This document shows, in pieces, positions 26,493 through 34,962 of a DNA stretch of 64,000 nt. The DNA is taken from positions 3,224,001 through 3,288,000 of the forward strand of contig OW818679.1 of the NCBI GenBank assembly GCA_942493145.1. Reading direction: 5' to 3'. Position 1 is the first letter of the stretch; every line of letters begins with the position of its first letter. The stretch comes from ENR-C20 sp942493145 (GTDB lineage Bacteria; Bacillota; Clostridia; Acetivibrionales; DTU013). The notes beneath the pieces are model-generated. The model saw only the letters and a list, made by a program, of their open reading frames with translations. It did not search any database and was not told the DNA's origin. A program made the position numbers and the translations under genes.

Positions 26493-27293
26493 CTATATGT
26501 TGAAAATCAAACCCAGCAGCATAGGTATATTATACATTCTGGCGGCAGCAAAAAACAGTATCCATGCAACCAGCCATACAAAATCCACTGATTTAATTTC
26601 GCTTAAGCCACCCATATTATAATCTCCGGAAAACCCCCTCAACCTCATGGCTTTGTAGACTCTGTCCGCCCTGTCAAAAGCCCTCAGCAGCAGTTGACCT
26701 GCAAATGGCCCCCATAAGCGGATGTGAATTCCACTATGCCGCGGTGCCCTGAGGGAATAGGCCGTCGACAGTCTGTAAGTCTCTTCAGCAAGGACCGAAA
26801 TGTAACGATAGGTCAGCAGGAGCTGTAATACAAAGATTTTGGGTACCTTCAGCATGCGAAGGGCTGATGAAAGCCTGTCAATACCTGTAGTTGAAATCAG
26901 AAGGATACCCGCCGTCACAGTGAGTACGCTTTTAATGAAGATCGATATGAAGGTCAGCCAGCCTGAAGATACGTCTTGACCGCCGATATTGACCATGTTG
27001 TGATCGAACAGCGGATTTAGTATGCCGATACCTATAATCAGCGGTTGTACTGCAAGCACCCTCTTCAGAAGAGGTATCAAGGGAAGGTCCCCCAGTGCAA
27101 TTATAAGGACAGGATAAAAGACAAGCGGTAACATGCTGCTTGTATCATATCTTCCAAAGGATACGACCGTTGCAAGGAAGGCGAGGAGTGTTATCAGCTG
27201 GCTGAGCGGGTGTATCCGATGTACTGCGGTATCCTTCCCTGCCAGATCGTCCAGAAGCCTCATGTTATATAAAGAATTCACCATATTCGACAT
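26493..27293 (-). CDS. cbiQ: CbiQ transmembrane component of the cobalt importer
   Basis: The product is 266 residues with about five to six membrane segments. The energy-coupling T-component signature includes an Ala-Arg-type coupling motif within YSLRAPRHSG and a second one in YKAMRLRGFSG. These short helices touch the ATPase. It lies between cbiM (3-base gap) and cbiO. It carries the transport mechanics of the cobalt ECF system with CbiM as the substrate subunit. Confidence 0.9.
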   Translation of the reverse strand: MSNMVNSLYNMRLLDDLAGKDTAVHRIHPLSQLITLLAFLATVVSFGRYDTSSMLPLVFYPVLIIALGDLPLIPLLKRVLAVQPLIIGIGILNPLFDHNMVNIGGQDVSSGWLTFISIFIKSVLTVTAGILLISTTGIDRLSSALRMLKVPKIFVLQLLLTYRYISVLAEETYRLSTAYSLRAPRHSGIHIRLWGPFAGQLLLRAFDRADRVYKAMRLRGFSGDYNMGGLSEIKSVDFVWLVAWILFFAAARMYNIPMLLGLIFNI

Positions 27294-27296
27294 ATC

Positions 27297-28313
27297 TTAT
27301 GTTCCCTCACGACTCTTTATCCGTCGCTTAACAAAACGTATGGCCAAACCAGTCAGAACAGCAAGTGCCAGTGTCAGTGCTCCCCCTGCCAAACCTGAAA
27401 CACTGGTGCCGGCAGTAGCAGAACCAGTTTTATCATCCCCGAACCCATAATCGGGTAAAAATGCCGTCCTTCCCTGGAGATCCGCTGCTGATTTATGATA
27501 TTCCCCTGACGCTTTAAATTCTGACGTTCCGGCAACTTTTATCATCGACCATTCCAACCCGTCCGGGTTCGAAGATGCAAACCACGAAAGTATCCCCCCC
27601 AGCAACACAGCTGCAATCAAAAGGCCTGAGATGACCTTCCTCAGGGATATATCCCCAAAGGCCAGTCCTGCTGAATTTCTCTCCAGTATTTCCGGCCGCG
27701 CCCTCCAGACAAAAATAAGAACTGCTGCTGTAACGATTCCCTCAACCACTGCTATCGCAAGGTGGATCGGCTGCATCATCAGGACGAAGGCTCCGAAAGG
27801 CAAGCCTGTTTTGCCGGATAAAACAGTTTCAAGTACAACACTGAATGCTCCAAGCTGCAGAGCGACAACTGACGATATTAAAGATGCTGTTAAAAGTCTC
27901 CTTGCTGTGAAGCCCTTTCGTGTAAACCATTTGAAAACTAATGGATATGCGATAAAACAGGCATAAAAACCAAGATTAAAAACATTGCAGCCATATGCAA
28001 GCAACCCTCCGTCAGCGAAAAACAGCGACTGTATAAGTAGTATTGCTGCCATTGTCAGAAAACCTTCATAAGGCCCCAATAATGCGGCAAGAAGCATCCC
28101 TCCGCCAATGTGTCCACTCGATCCTGTTCCCGGTATGGAGAAATTGATCATCTGGGCTGCAAAAACAAATGCGCCCATCACCCCCATCATGGGGATTTTT
28201 CTGCCATCAAGATCAGTATGTATGTTTTTAATTGAATACGCCCCTGTTCCGGTTGCGGCTGCCAGCATGATTCCGCCAATAACCGGTGAAATCAGGGCAT
28301 CGGCCATGTGCAT
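27297..28313 (-). CDS. cbiM: CbiM fused to a PDGLE (CbiN-like) C-terminal domain
   Basis: The product is 338 residues from the ATG at 28313, preceded by GGGGGAG; the in-frame ATG at 28364 has no ribosome site. The mature N-terminus reads MHMADALISP, and the His at position 2 is the metal ligand of CbiM/NikM substrate subunits. About seven membrane segments follow. The C-terminal 100 residues contain NPDGLEWSM, the PDGLE domain that in many genomes is a separate CbiN-like gene; here it is fused. Cobalt is the likely substrate but nickel is possible. No cobalamin riboswitch fits in the 114 bases before the cold-shock gene. Confidence 0.88.
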   Translation of the reverse strand: MHMADALISPVIGGIMLAAATGTGAYSIKNIHTDLDGRKIPMMGVMGAFVFAAQMINFSIPGTGSSGHIGGGMLLAALLGPYEGFLTMAAILLIQSLFFADGGLLAYGCNVFNLGFYACFIAYPLVFKWFTRKGFTARRLLTASLISSVVALQLGAFSVVLETVLSGKTGLPFGAFVLMMQPIHLAIAVVEGIVTAAVLIFVWRARPEILERNSAGLAFGDISLRKVISGLLIAAVLLGGILSWFASSNPDGLEWSMIKVAGTSEFKASGEYHKSAADLQGRTAFLPDYGFGDDKTGSATAGTSVSGLAGGALTLALAVLTGLAIRFVKRRIKSREGT

Positions 28314-28377
28314 GTATAACAACTCCCCCTGGTTCTTTACTGTATAGTCTACACCTGAAATCAATAATCCTCAAGTA

Positions 28378-28411
28378 AGAAAAAAGGCACCAGGTAAAAA
28401 TACTCGGTGCC
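28378..28411 (-). terminator. Intrinsic terminator of the cold-shock gene
   Basis: On the minus strand GGCACC (28411-28406) pairs with GGTGCC (28391-28386), followed by TTTTTTC. It lies 17 bases after the csp stop and isolates it from cbiM. Confidence 0.85.
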
Positions 28412-28427
28412 ATTTCCAGATATCAAC

Positions 28428-28625
28428 TTATGCAAGTGTTACATTTGTTGCCTGAAGTCCCCGCTGCCCTTTTTCAATATCAAATTGCACCTTCTGTCCT
28501 TCATCAAGGGACTTAAACCCTTCTGATTTTATAGCAGAAAAATGAACAAATACATCTTCTCCGCCTTCTCTTTCAATAAATCCAAAGCCTTTTTCAGCGT
28601 TGAACCACTTAACCGTACCGATCAT
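28428..28625 (-). CDS. Cold-shock-domain RNA chaperone
   Basis: The product is 65 residues from the ATG at 28625, preceded by GGAGGTG; the in-frame upstream TTG at 28640 lies on that site. The OB-fold contains both RNA-binding motifs, KGFGFIER and DVFVHFSAI. It is typical of CspA-family proteins, which melt RNA structure after cold or growth shift. It has its own terminator and no operon partner. Length and sequence are standard for Firmicutes. Confidence 0.95.
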   Translation of the reverse strand: MIGTVKWFNAEKGFGFIEREGGEDVFVHFSAIKSEGFKSLDEGQKVQFDIEKGQRGLQATNVTLA

Positions 28626-28806
28626 ATAATACACCTCCAAATCGAGAAAGCAAGCTTCTCATTATTATTATGTTAATCAAATCAAAATGATATTCATATA
28701 ATTTTTGACTGCCGCAGATTTGCGACGAAACAAGAAAAATGAGGTATAATTATATATAGTATCTGAAATTCAGACTGATTCCAGCCCGATAGAAAGGAAT
28801 GTTCCA

Positions 28807-30024
28807 GTGAAACAGGTCATTTTCCTTGTAGATATGAACGCCTTTTTCATAAGCTGTGAAATGACAAGGAATCCCGGTCTTGCAGGTAAGCCAGCCGCTG
28901 TTGCAGGTGATCCTCAGAAGAGGTCGGGTATAATTCTAGCGGCGAATTACGAAGCCAGAGGCTTTGGGGTTAAAACCACAATGGCCTTACATCAGGCTTT
29001 AAAGCTTTGTCCTGGAATGTTAACCGTCCCTCCGGACCACATTTTTTATGAGAAGAAATCAAATGAAGTTATGCAGCTGTTGGCCTGTTACTCACCTGTT
29101 GTCGAACAAAACAGTATCGACGAGGCATGGCTTGATATGACAGGGGCCGAAGGCCTTTTCGGGGAACCCCGCAAAGCAGCGGAAGCGATTATGGGAAGGA
29201 TCAGGGACGAACTCGGCCTTTGGTGTTCTATCGGTATAGCTGAAAATAAGTTCCTTTCAAAAATGGCATCTGAAATGAAGAAACCCATGGGTATTACTGA
29301 ACTTTGGAAAGAGGATCTGCAATTAAAATTATGGCCCCTTCCAGCTCAAGCCATGTACGGCATTGGAAGGCAGACGGCACAACGGCTTCAGGATTTAGGA
29401 ATTGAAACCATTGGTGGGATTGCAAATGCAAAAGTAGAATTTCTTACAAAACATCTCGGGAAATCAGGCATTGAAATACATTTACACGCAAATGGGATAG
29501 ACACTTCTCCGGTAGCCGCACATTCAAGTTGTGGAATGAAGTCAATAGGTCGTTCCGTCACACTCCCCGAAGATATATCCGATCTTTCAGCAGCAGGGGT
29601 CATTTTGATGGATATGGCAGATGAAGTCGGGATGTCAGCCAGGATGCATGGTAAAAAGGGTAGAACGGTTCAAATCACAATCAAGCATTCAGATTTCAGT
29701 GTCATTACCCGTCAGACCACAATTCCGGCTACCTGGCTGACAAAAGACATCATATCTTCCGGTATTGGGCTGTTGAAAGCGAACTGGGATACACGCATGC
29801 CGGCAAGACTGCTCGGAATAAGTTTGTGCGGATTCGAAGAGGACAGCAGAATGAATCAGATATCAATGTTTGATACTGATGGCGCGAATCGACTTGACGG
29901 AATGAATAAATCATGTATAAGGGATGAAAAGGAGGAAAAGCTGGAAAAAGCAATGGATGCCATTCGTGCAAGACACGGCACCGGGAAGATAAACCGTGCT
30001 GTCCTTATTAAAAAGAACAAGTGA
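28807..30024 (+). CDS. dinB: DNA polymerase IV (Y family)
   Basis: The product is 405 residues from a GTG start. The palm motifs are FLVDMNAFFISCE and NSIDEAWLDMTG, holding the catalytic acidic residues of Y-family polymerases. Near residue 352 the C-terminal QISMF fits the beta-clamp-binding consensus. It does error-prone lesion bypass. It is divergent from the csp gene; an AT-rich TATAAT lies in the 180-base gap. No LexA box is obvious by eye. Confidence 0.92.
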   Translation: MKQVIFLVDMNAFFISCEMTRNPGLAGKPAAVAGDPQKRSGIILAANYEARGFGVKTTMALHQALKLCPGMLTVPPDHIFYEKKSNEVMQLLACYSPVVEQNSIDEAWLDMTGAEGLFGEPRKAAEAIMGRIRDELGLWCSIGIAENKFLSKMASEMKKPMGITELWKEDLQLKLWPLPAQAMYGIGRQTAQRLQDLGIETIGGIANAKVEFLTKHLGKSGIEIHLHANGIDTSPVAAHSSCGMKSIGRSVTLPEDISDLSAAGVILMDMADEVGMSARMHGKKGRTVQITIKHSDFSVITRQTTIPATWLTKDIISSGIGLLKANWDTRMPARLLGISLCGFEEDSRMNQISMFDTDGANRLDGMNKSCIRDEKEEKLEKAMDAIRARHGTGKINRAVLIKKNK

Positions 30025-30035
30025 AAAACAATTGC

Positions 30036-30830
30036 CTAATTGAGCAGCATTCTGTCGTTGTCGAGGATTTCCCCACTTTTCTTGCCAAAAAGGTCAATCA
30101 ACCTGTCAACCGTCATCTCTTCTCTTTCTTTTCCTGAAATATCAAGAATTATACTGCCTTCATGCATCATGACGGTACGAGTACCATATTCAAGGGCGGC
30201 TTTCATATTATGCGTGATCATAATGGTACAGAGCTTCTGTCCTGTTACAAAATCGCGTGTCAGCTCCAGGACCTTTCTGGCGATTGCAGGATCCAAAGCA
30301 GCAGTGTGTTCATCCAAAAGTAGTAATTTAGGCCGTACAATTGTTGCCATAAGAAGGGTCAATGCCTGCCTTTGCCCTCCGGACAGAAGACCAGCCTTCT
30401 GCTCCATCCTGTCTTCCAACCCCATTTCGAGGAGTGACAGGTGTTCCCTGAAATATTTCAAATCGCTTTTCCTGATACCCGCGCCCAACCCCATTGCCTT
30501 TCCTCTTGAGAAAGCAATTGCCAGGTTTTCTGCGATAGTCATATCATGGGCGGTTCCTCTCATCGGATCCTGAAACACCCTTCCTATATACCTTGAACGC
30601 TTGTATTCAGGGCTGAAGGTGACATCCATGGAGTCAATCATTATCCTGCCGCTGTCCGTCTCAAAGACTCCGGCAATACAGTTGAGAAGAGTGGATTTTC
30701 CAGCTCCATTTCCGCCTATAACAGTTACAAATTCTCCCTCATCCATCGAAAGGCTGATGCTATCAAGGGCCAATCTTTCATTTACACTACCCTTCCCAAA
30801 GGTTTTACTGATATTCTCTGCTTTCAGCAT
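30036..30830 (-). CDS. trpZ: ABC transporter ATPase, tryptophan-regulated system
   Basis: The product is 264 residues with Walker A GGNGAGKSTLLN, signature LLSGGQRQALTLLMA and Walker B LLLLDEHTAALDP, then MITHNMKAAL. It starts one base into the permease stop (TGATG), so the two are coupled. The transport unit is the TrpXYZ type, whose substrate-binding protein belongs to PF04392 and which is under a Trp T-box here. Tryptophan uptake is the likely role, inferred from the leader. Confidence 0.85.
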   Translation of the reverse strand: MLKAENISKTFGKGSVNERLALDSISLSMDEGEFVTVIGGNGAGKSTLLNCIAGVFETDSGRIMIDSMDVTFSPEYKRSRYIGRVFQDPMRGTAHDMTIAENLAIAFSRGKAMGLGAGIRKSDLKYFREHLSLLEMGLEDRMEQKAGLLSGGQRQALTLLMATIVRPKLLLLDEHTAALDPAIARKVLELTRDFVTGQKLCTIMITHNMKAALEYGTRTVMMHEGSIILDISGKEREEMTVDRLIDLFGKKSGEILDNDRMLLN

Positions 30831-31792
30831 CAGGATTGCCCCCCTCTTGTGTCATTGTCCGAACCGCCTGCGATTGTTTTCCCCGTCCCAAACCGTTTCT
30901 TCATCTGGCTGTAACGCTCTTTTATCGTTGTCATGGACAGTGCAAGTGCAACGATGGCTGCTGAGATAAGCTTAAGGTCGGTAGCCGGCATGCCCAGATA
31001 CAGGACTATAGAGATCACCAGCCTGTAGAGTATAGCGCCAAGGACCACAGCCACAAGCCTTCTGAGCAATGGTTTCGTTCCGAATATCACTTCGCCGATT
31101 ATTACAGAGGCAAGTCCTATTACGACCATGCCTGTCCCCATGCTTATGTCTGCAAACGACTGGAATTGGGCGATTATTGCGCCAGACAGAGCAACAAGAC
31201 CATTTGATATGGCCAAACCTACGAGAATTGTGAAATCGGTGTTCATTCCGAGCGCTCGTACCATATGATCATTGTCACCGGTAGCTCTCAGAGCAAAGCC
31301 AAGCTTTGTCTTGAGGAACAGGTACAAGATTATGAGGACAACCATCAAAATGGCAAAAGCCATGATCATTGCCCCATAATCCTCCAACACTGTGTTTTCA
31401 AATCCACTGAATATTGTTGTTTTATTAAGAAGGGGTATATTCGCTCTGTTTAACATCACCTTGAGGTTTATCGAATACAATGCCAGCATTGTCAAAATGC
31501 CTGCAAGGAGCGGCTGGATCTTAAGCTTGGTATGCAGCAGGGCGGTGATGCAGCCTGCACCGCACCCTGCAACAAAAGCCAGCAGAAGTCCCGCTAATGA
31601 GTTGCCGTTGCTGCTGACTATTACAGCGGATACTGCAGCACCAAGGGTAAAGCTTCCATCCACCGTCAGGTCAGGCATGTTCAGCGTCCTGAACGATATG
31701 AAAACGCCCAGTGCCATTATGGCATATATTATCCCCAGTTCCAGGGACCCTTGTAATAACATCCATATTACTGTCAGTGACATAACAAACAA
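30830..31792 (-). CDS. trpY: ABC transporter permease, tryptophan-regulated system
   Basis: The product is 320 residues with about nine to ten membrane segments, of the branched-chain-type permease fold (FRTLNMPDLTVDGSFTLGAA near the start). It lies between the substrate-binding lipoprotein gene and the ATPase gene, sharing a one-base overlap with the latter. It is part of one transcript governed by the T-box leader upstream of trpX. The first membrane segment follows MFVMSLTVIWML. Confidence 0.87.
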   Translation of the reverse strand: MFVMSLTVIWMLLQGSLELGIIYAIMALGVFISFRTLNMPDLTVDGSFTLGAAVSAVIVSSNGNSLAGLLLAFVAGCGAGCITALLHTKLKIQPLLAGILTMLALYSINLKVMLNRANIPLLNKTTIFSGFENTVLEDYGAMIMAFAILMVVLIILYLFLKTKLGFALRATGDNDHMVRALGMNTDFTILVGLAISNGLVALSGAIIAQFQSFADISMGTGMVVIGLASVIIGEVIFGTKPLLRRLVAVVLGAILYRLVISIVLYLGMPATDLKLISAAIVALALSMTTIKERYSQMKKRFGTGKTIAGGSDNDTRGGQS

Positions 31793-31846
31793 CCCCTATT
31801 CCTTGTACCTCTAATCCCTATACTGATATTCCAGATACTTTGCCGG

Positions 31847-32962
31847 TTATTCCTTGCTGGTGAAAACCTGTGCCGCCTCTTTGAGGACATCTTCGGGTAT
31901 GGTCACACCTATTTCTTTTGCAGTGTCGGCATTGACGTAGATATCCATCTGGGACATTGTTCTTACAGACATGTCACCGGGATTTTTGCCATTAAGGATC
32001 TCAACTGCCATGTCACCAGTTTCCTTGCCAAGGATGATATAGTTCACTCCGCAGGTAGCAAGGCCACCGTCCTGAACCATTGAATCTGCTCCGACATATA
32101 CCGGTATCTTTGCCTTGTTGGCAACCTGAGTTACTACTGGCATGGCTGCTGCCACAGTGTTATCGATAGGTGAGAATATTGCATCGGCTTTGCCTGCAAG
32201 TGACTGCGCAGCCTGCTGTACTTCATTCGAATTTGTGACTGTTGCTTCAACAACAGTAATACCATTGTTCTTTGCATATTCCTTCAACTCGTTAATAACA
32301 GCTATGGAATTGGTTTCACTTGAATTGTAAAGCGCTCCAACTGTCTTAATGCCGGGAGTGATGCGCAAGGCAAGCTTCATTATCTGCTCGGCCGATACCG
32401 CATCGGAAGTTCCTGTGATGTTTGAGCCGGGTTTCACCATATCCGTCACAAGGCCGGAACCCACCGGATCGGTGCACGCTGAGAACAGAATGGGTATATC
32501 CTTGGTTTCGCCTGCTGCAGCCTGAGCTGAAGGTGTCGCAATAGCTATTATAAGATCATATTTATTGTTTGCGAACTTCTGGCATATGGTCTTGAGGTTG
32601 GTCTGATCACCCTGTGCATTCTGATAGTCTATGGTGATGTTTTTCCCTTCTATATAGCCCTTTTCGGCCATCTGGCTGATCAAGGTCTCCCTGATCGTAT
32701 TGAGTGAAGGATGCTCAACTATTTGCACAATGCCTATCTTTTTCATTTCGCCCGTGGCAGCAGTATTGTCTGCTGTCGAAGCTGTAACCGCTGCCGGAGC
32801 CTCACCTGTGACGGTTGCCTCGCCAGTTGCTGCAGCGCCGGACTGTGTCGTTTCACTGGTGCTTTTGAAACTATCGCTCCCCGAGCATGCCGTCATGGCA
32901 AAAACTCCTGCGACTAACATACAAATTGTCATTACTACTGCAATTACCCTCTTCATTTTCAT
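31847..32962 (-). CDS. trpX: ABC transporter substrate-binding lipoprotein, tryptophan-regulated
   Basis: The product is 371 residues from the ATG at 32962, eight bases after AGGAGG; the in-frame ATG at 32968 is too close to that site. A lipoprotein signal ends VFAMTACSGS. A Ser/Thr/Ala-rich linker runs to about residue 70. The body belongs to the PF04392 type (KKIGIVQIVEHPSLNTIRE), which binds amino acids and their analogues. It is the first gene after the T-box leader. Tryptophan as substrate is inferred from the specifier codon. Confidence 0.87.
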   Translation of the reverse strand: MKMKRVIAVVMTICMLVAGVFAMTACSGSDSFKSTSETTQSGAAATGEATVTGEAPAAVTASTADNTAATGEMKKIGIVQIVEHPSLNTIRETLISQMAEKGYIEGKNITIDYQNAQGDQTNLKTICQKFANNKYDLIIAIATPSAQAAAGETKDIPILFSACTDPVGSGLVTDMVKPGSNITGTSDAVSAEQIMKLALRITPGIKTVGALYNSSETNSIAVINELKEYAKNNGITVVEATVTNSNEVQQAAQSLAGKADAIFSPIDNTVAAAMPVVTQVANKAKIPVYVGADSMVQDGGLATCGVNYIILGKETGDMAVEILNGKNPGDMSVRTMSQMDIYVNADTAKEIGVTIPEDVLKEAAQVFTSKE

Positions 32963-33100
32963 TACCATTTCCTCCTAATCTCTTCTCTTCTTTTCGTTTT
33001 TTACTACCAGTTGAATATCCTTGTGTTGTCTGTGCTGCTATTTCCTGATGGCTCCGCTTATCGCGCTATTGTTTTGAAGGCTCCATTTATCGCGCCTTCA

Positions 33101-33393
33101 AAATAAAAACACCTGTCCCTTTGATTGTAAGGACAGGTGAATAACCTGCGGTGCCACCTTTATTGATAAACCAAGAACGACTCAGTCCATCCGCTTTTGC
33201 AGTGTGCCAACACACTCTTCGCCTGTAACGCTGGCTCTGCGTCGAAAACTACTCAAAGAACGATCTCTCAGATCCAATCCTTTTTCGTTACGCCCTCCGA
33301 GGCCCATTTGTCTGCTCCTTTACCTGCCGGGTTCCCATCGCCACCGGCTCTCTGTAAGGTTGGTCTGCAGTTTTACTCCCTCATCATAGGTTT
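33101..33393 (-). promoter_or_regulatory. Trp-specific T-box leader of trpXYZ
   Basis: Read on the minus strand, the leader has the AGAGAG stem-I internal motif, an apical GGTGGCGATGGGAACC region, and the T-box sequence AAAGGTGGCACCGCAGG (33161-33145 region). A terminator follows: CACCTGTCC (33139-33131) pairs with GGACAGGTG (33118-33110), then a T-rich run. The specifier region reads ACAAATGGGCCTC, in which UGG is flanked by A and G and CCTC can pair with GAGG at the leader base, so the specifier is tryptophan. Uncharged tRNA-Trp would favour the antiterminator. The gap 32963-33460 holds nothing else except a duplicated GCGCGATAA-GGAGCC motif near 33060-33099. Confidence 0.88.
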
Positions 33394-33399
33394 AATGGA

Positions 33400-33428
33400 A
33401 TAATAACATATGTAAAATGCAGCGTCAA
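33400..33428 (-). promoter_or_regulatory. Sigma-A promoter of the T-box leader
   Basis: -35 TTGACG (33423-33428) and -10 TATTAT (33400-33405) with a 17-base spacer. It starts the T-box transcript near 33393. Confidence 0.75.
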
Positions 33429-33460
33429 TACTATATTCCTTGATTTCCGGTCGGCAAAGC

Positions 33461-34729
33461 TCATGCATAAAGCTCGCCGTCCCTCTTGTCTTTTTCCCCG
33501 GAGCAGTATTTGAACAGTTCTTCAGTGGCAAGTGCTATCTTGGTCACTGCGAACCTCCCGCCCTGCGGATATATGTAGTAGGTATCCTGTAATGTTGACA
33601 GATCTAAGCAATCGCCCTTTCCGAAATACTCATACTCGATATGGCAGGAATACATGGAAAGCGGTTCCTTTTTCAGTTTAAAATGCTTGTCGTCAAAATA
33701 GCCTTCAAGGCAGAAGCCACCCATATCGTGGGTCAACCTGGCCTTTCCGAGTCTTATATAGCCGTTGGCATTGGGAAGTGAATCAACAATGACCTCATCA
33801 GAAAATGAATAGGTATTTTCATCAATCTGTTTTCGCACCTGCAACCGTTCAAACTCATACCAATCCGGTATATGGCTGAATTCCGTCACGCCGCTTTTTG
33901 CCTTAAGCTCACCGTATTCGGACATTTCCCATACTTTTTCGCAATGCTTGCACCAAATCATATTTAGATCGGAATCCATTTCAAATTCCGTCATACAGTT
34001 CGGGCACTGGTACAGCACCTTATGCAGGCCTTTGGCCCTGTCTTTGAATTTTATGCTTATATGGTTCTCTTTCTGCCAGGCATATTCATCATAATAAAAT
34101 GCCTTGTTGATAAGGTCGTTGATCTCCTCAGCAGTGAGAGTCCTCGTTTGTTCCTTCGTTATCACCTGAGTCATATCGGCCTCAATCCTGTTCCCTCTAT
34201 CAGCAAGGTTCCATACTGGTGAGTTCAGATAGTTACCATGCATATTGAGTACCACCACCGGTACTTTAAGATGCCTCACCAGCTTGCCCAGCGATTCTGG
34301 AAGCACCGCATTGGTACCGATGAGGGAATATCTGGCTTCCGGATAAATGGCTATTATGTCCTTATTATCCTGAACAATGTTTCTTGCCTGGCGGACTACA
34401 TTTATATCGTTTGTGAATTTACGCTTACAAATACAGCCGACATTCCGGAGGAGCTTTTCCCGTTTGATGAAGCCGTCTATGGCTACTATGTAATTTGCCC
34501 TGTGAGGAAAAACAGCTGCAGTTGTAACTTTGAAATCCATGAACGCCATATGGGTGCATAGCAATATGTAGGGCGGTTTGAGGCCTTCCATGTTATATCT
34601 GTTTATTTTCAGCTTGTGTTTCCAAACTGCCGGGAAGCTTAGTATCCATGTCAAAGGACGCAGATAATTCTTTTGTCTTTCAGGTTTCCGGGCCATGTCA
34701 AATCTTTGGATATCCTGCAAGTTCTTCAT
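33461..34729 (-). CDS. PlsC-type acyltransferase with C-terminal zinc ribbon
   Basis: The product is 422 residues. The acyltransferase motif HMAFMD (HX4D) lies near residue 59 and the PEARYS glycerophosphate-binding motif near 131, so it is a lysophospholipid or 1-acylglycerol-3-phosphate acyltransferase-like enzyme. Near residue 240 there are two Cys pairs (CPNC and CKHC, 17 residues apart) that fit a zinc ribbon. The C-terminal 150 residues are unlike standard PlsC and are of unknown fold. No lipid gene is adjacent, so the donor and acceptor are unknown. Confidence 0.82.
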   Translation of the reverse strand: MKNLQDIQRFDMARKPERQKNYLRPLTWILSFPAVWKHKLKINRYNMEGLKPPYILLCTHMAFMDFKVTTAAVFPHRANYIVAIDGFIKREKLLRNVGCICKRKFTNDINVVRQARNIVQDNKDIIAIYPEARYSLIGTNAVLPESLGKLVRHLKVPVVVLNMHGNYLNSPVWNLADRGNRIEADMTQVITKEQTRTLTAEEINDLINKAFYYDEYAWQKENHISIKFKDRAKGLHKVLYQCPNCMTEFEMDSDLNMIWCKHCEKVWEMSEYGELKAKSGVTEFSHIPDWYEFERLQVRKQIDENTYSFSDEVIVDSLPNANGYIRLGKARLTHDMGGFCLEGYFDDKHFKLKKEPLSMYSCHIEYEYFGKGDCLDLSTLQDTYYIYPQGGRFAVTKIALATEELFKYCSGEKDKRDGELYA

Positions 34730-34820
34730 TTATAACCCCTCCCACAGACATATCTTCCCCTTTATTTCCCGTTATGTCAAGAATAATGTAAAGTATGCTC
34801 CAGATAAAAGGCAGATATGG

Positions 34821-34960
34821 GATAATTCAAACAGGGACACATCTCAGGCCTGTGAGGAATACTCCCTGCAATAGGTGCTCAGTCATCGGATAATTCAAAC
34901 AGGGACACATCTCAGACCAGCGGAGGATTGCTCCTTTGCAAGAGATGTGTCCCTGCACCT
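34821..34960. repeat. Palindromic intergenic repeat, copy A, downstream of the giant lipoprotein gene
   Basis: It contains GATAATTCAAACAGGGACAC twice (34820-34839 and 34889-34908), then ends with AGAGATGTGTCCCTGCACCT. CAGGGACACATCTC pairs with GAGATGTGTCCCTG to form a large hairpin. On the minus strand the hairpin is followed by TTTGAATT, so it may double as a terminator for the gene ending at 34963. A close relative, copy B, lies at 42848-42978. Confidence 0.85.
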
Positions 34961-34962
34961 TT

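Noticed and set aside
28314..28427. Cobalamin riboswitch before cbiM
   Set aside because: The gap is only 114 bases and part of it is the csp terminator; no B12-box-like sequence is visible.
33060..33099. Second terminator from the GAAGGC/GCCTTC hairpin after the T-box
   Set aside because: No T run follows on the minus strand; it is more likely a short repeat in the trpX leader.
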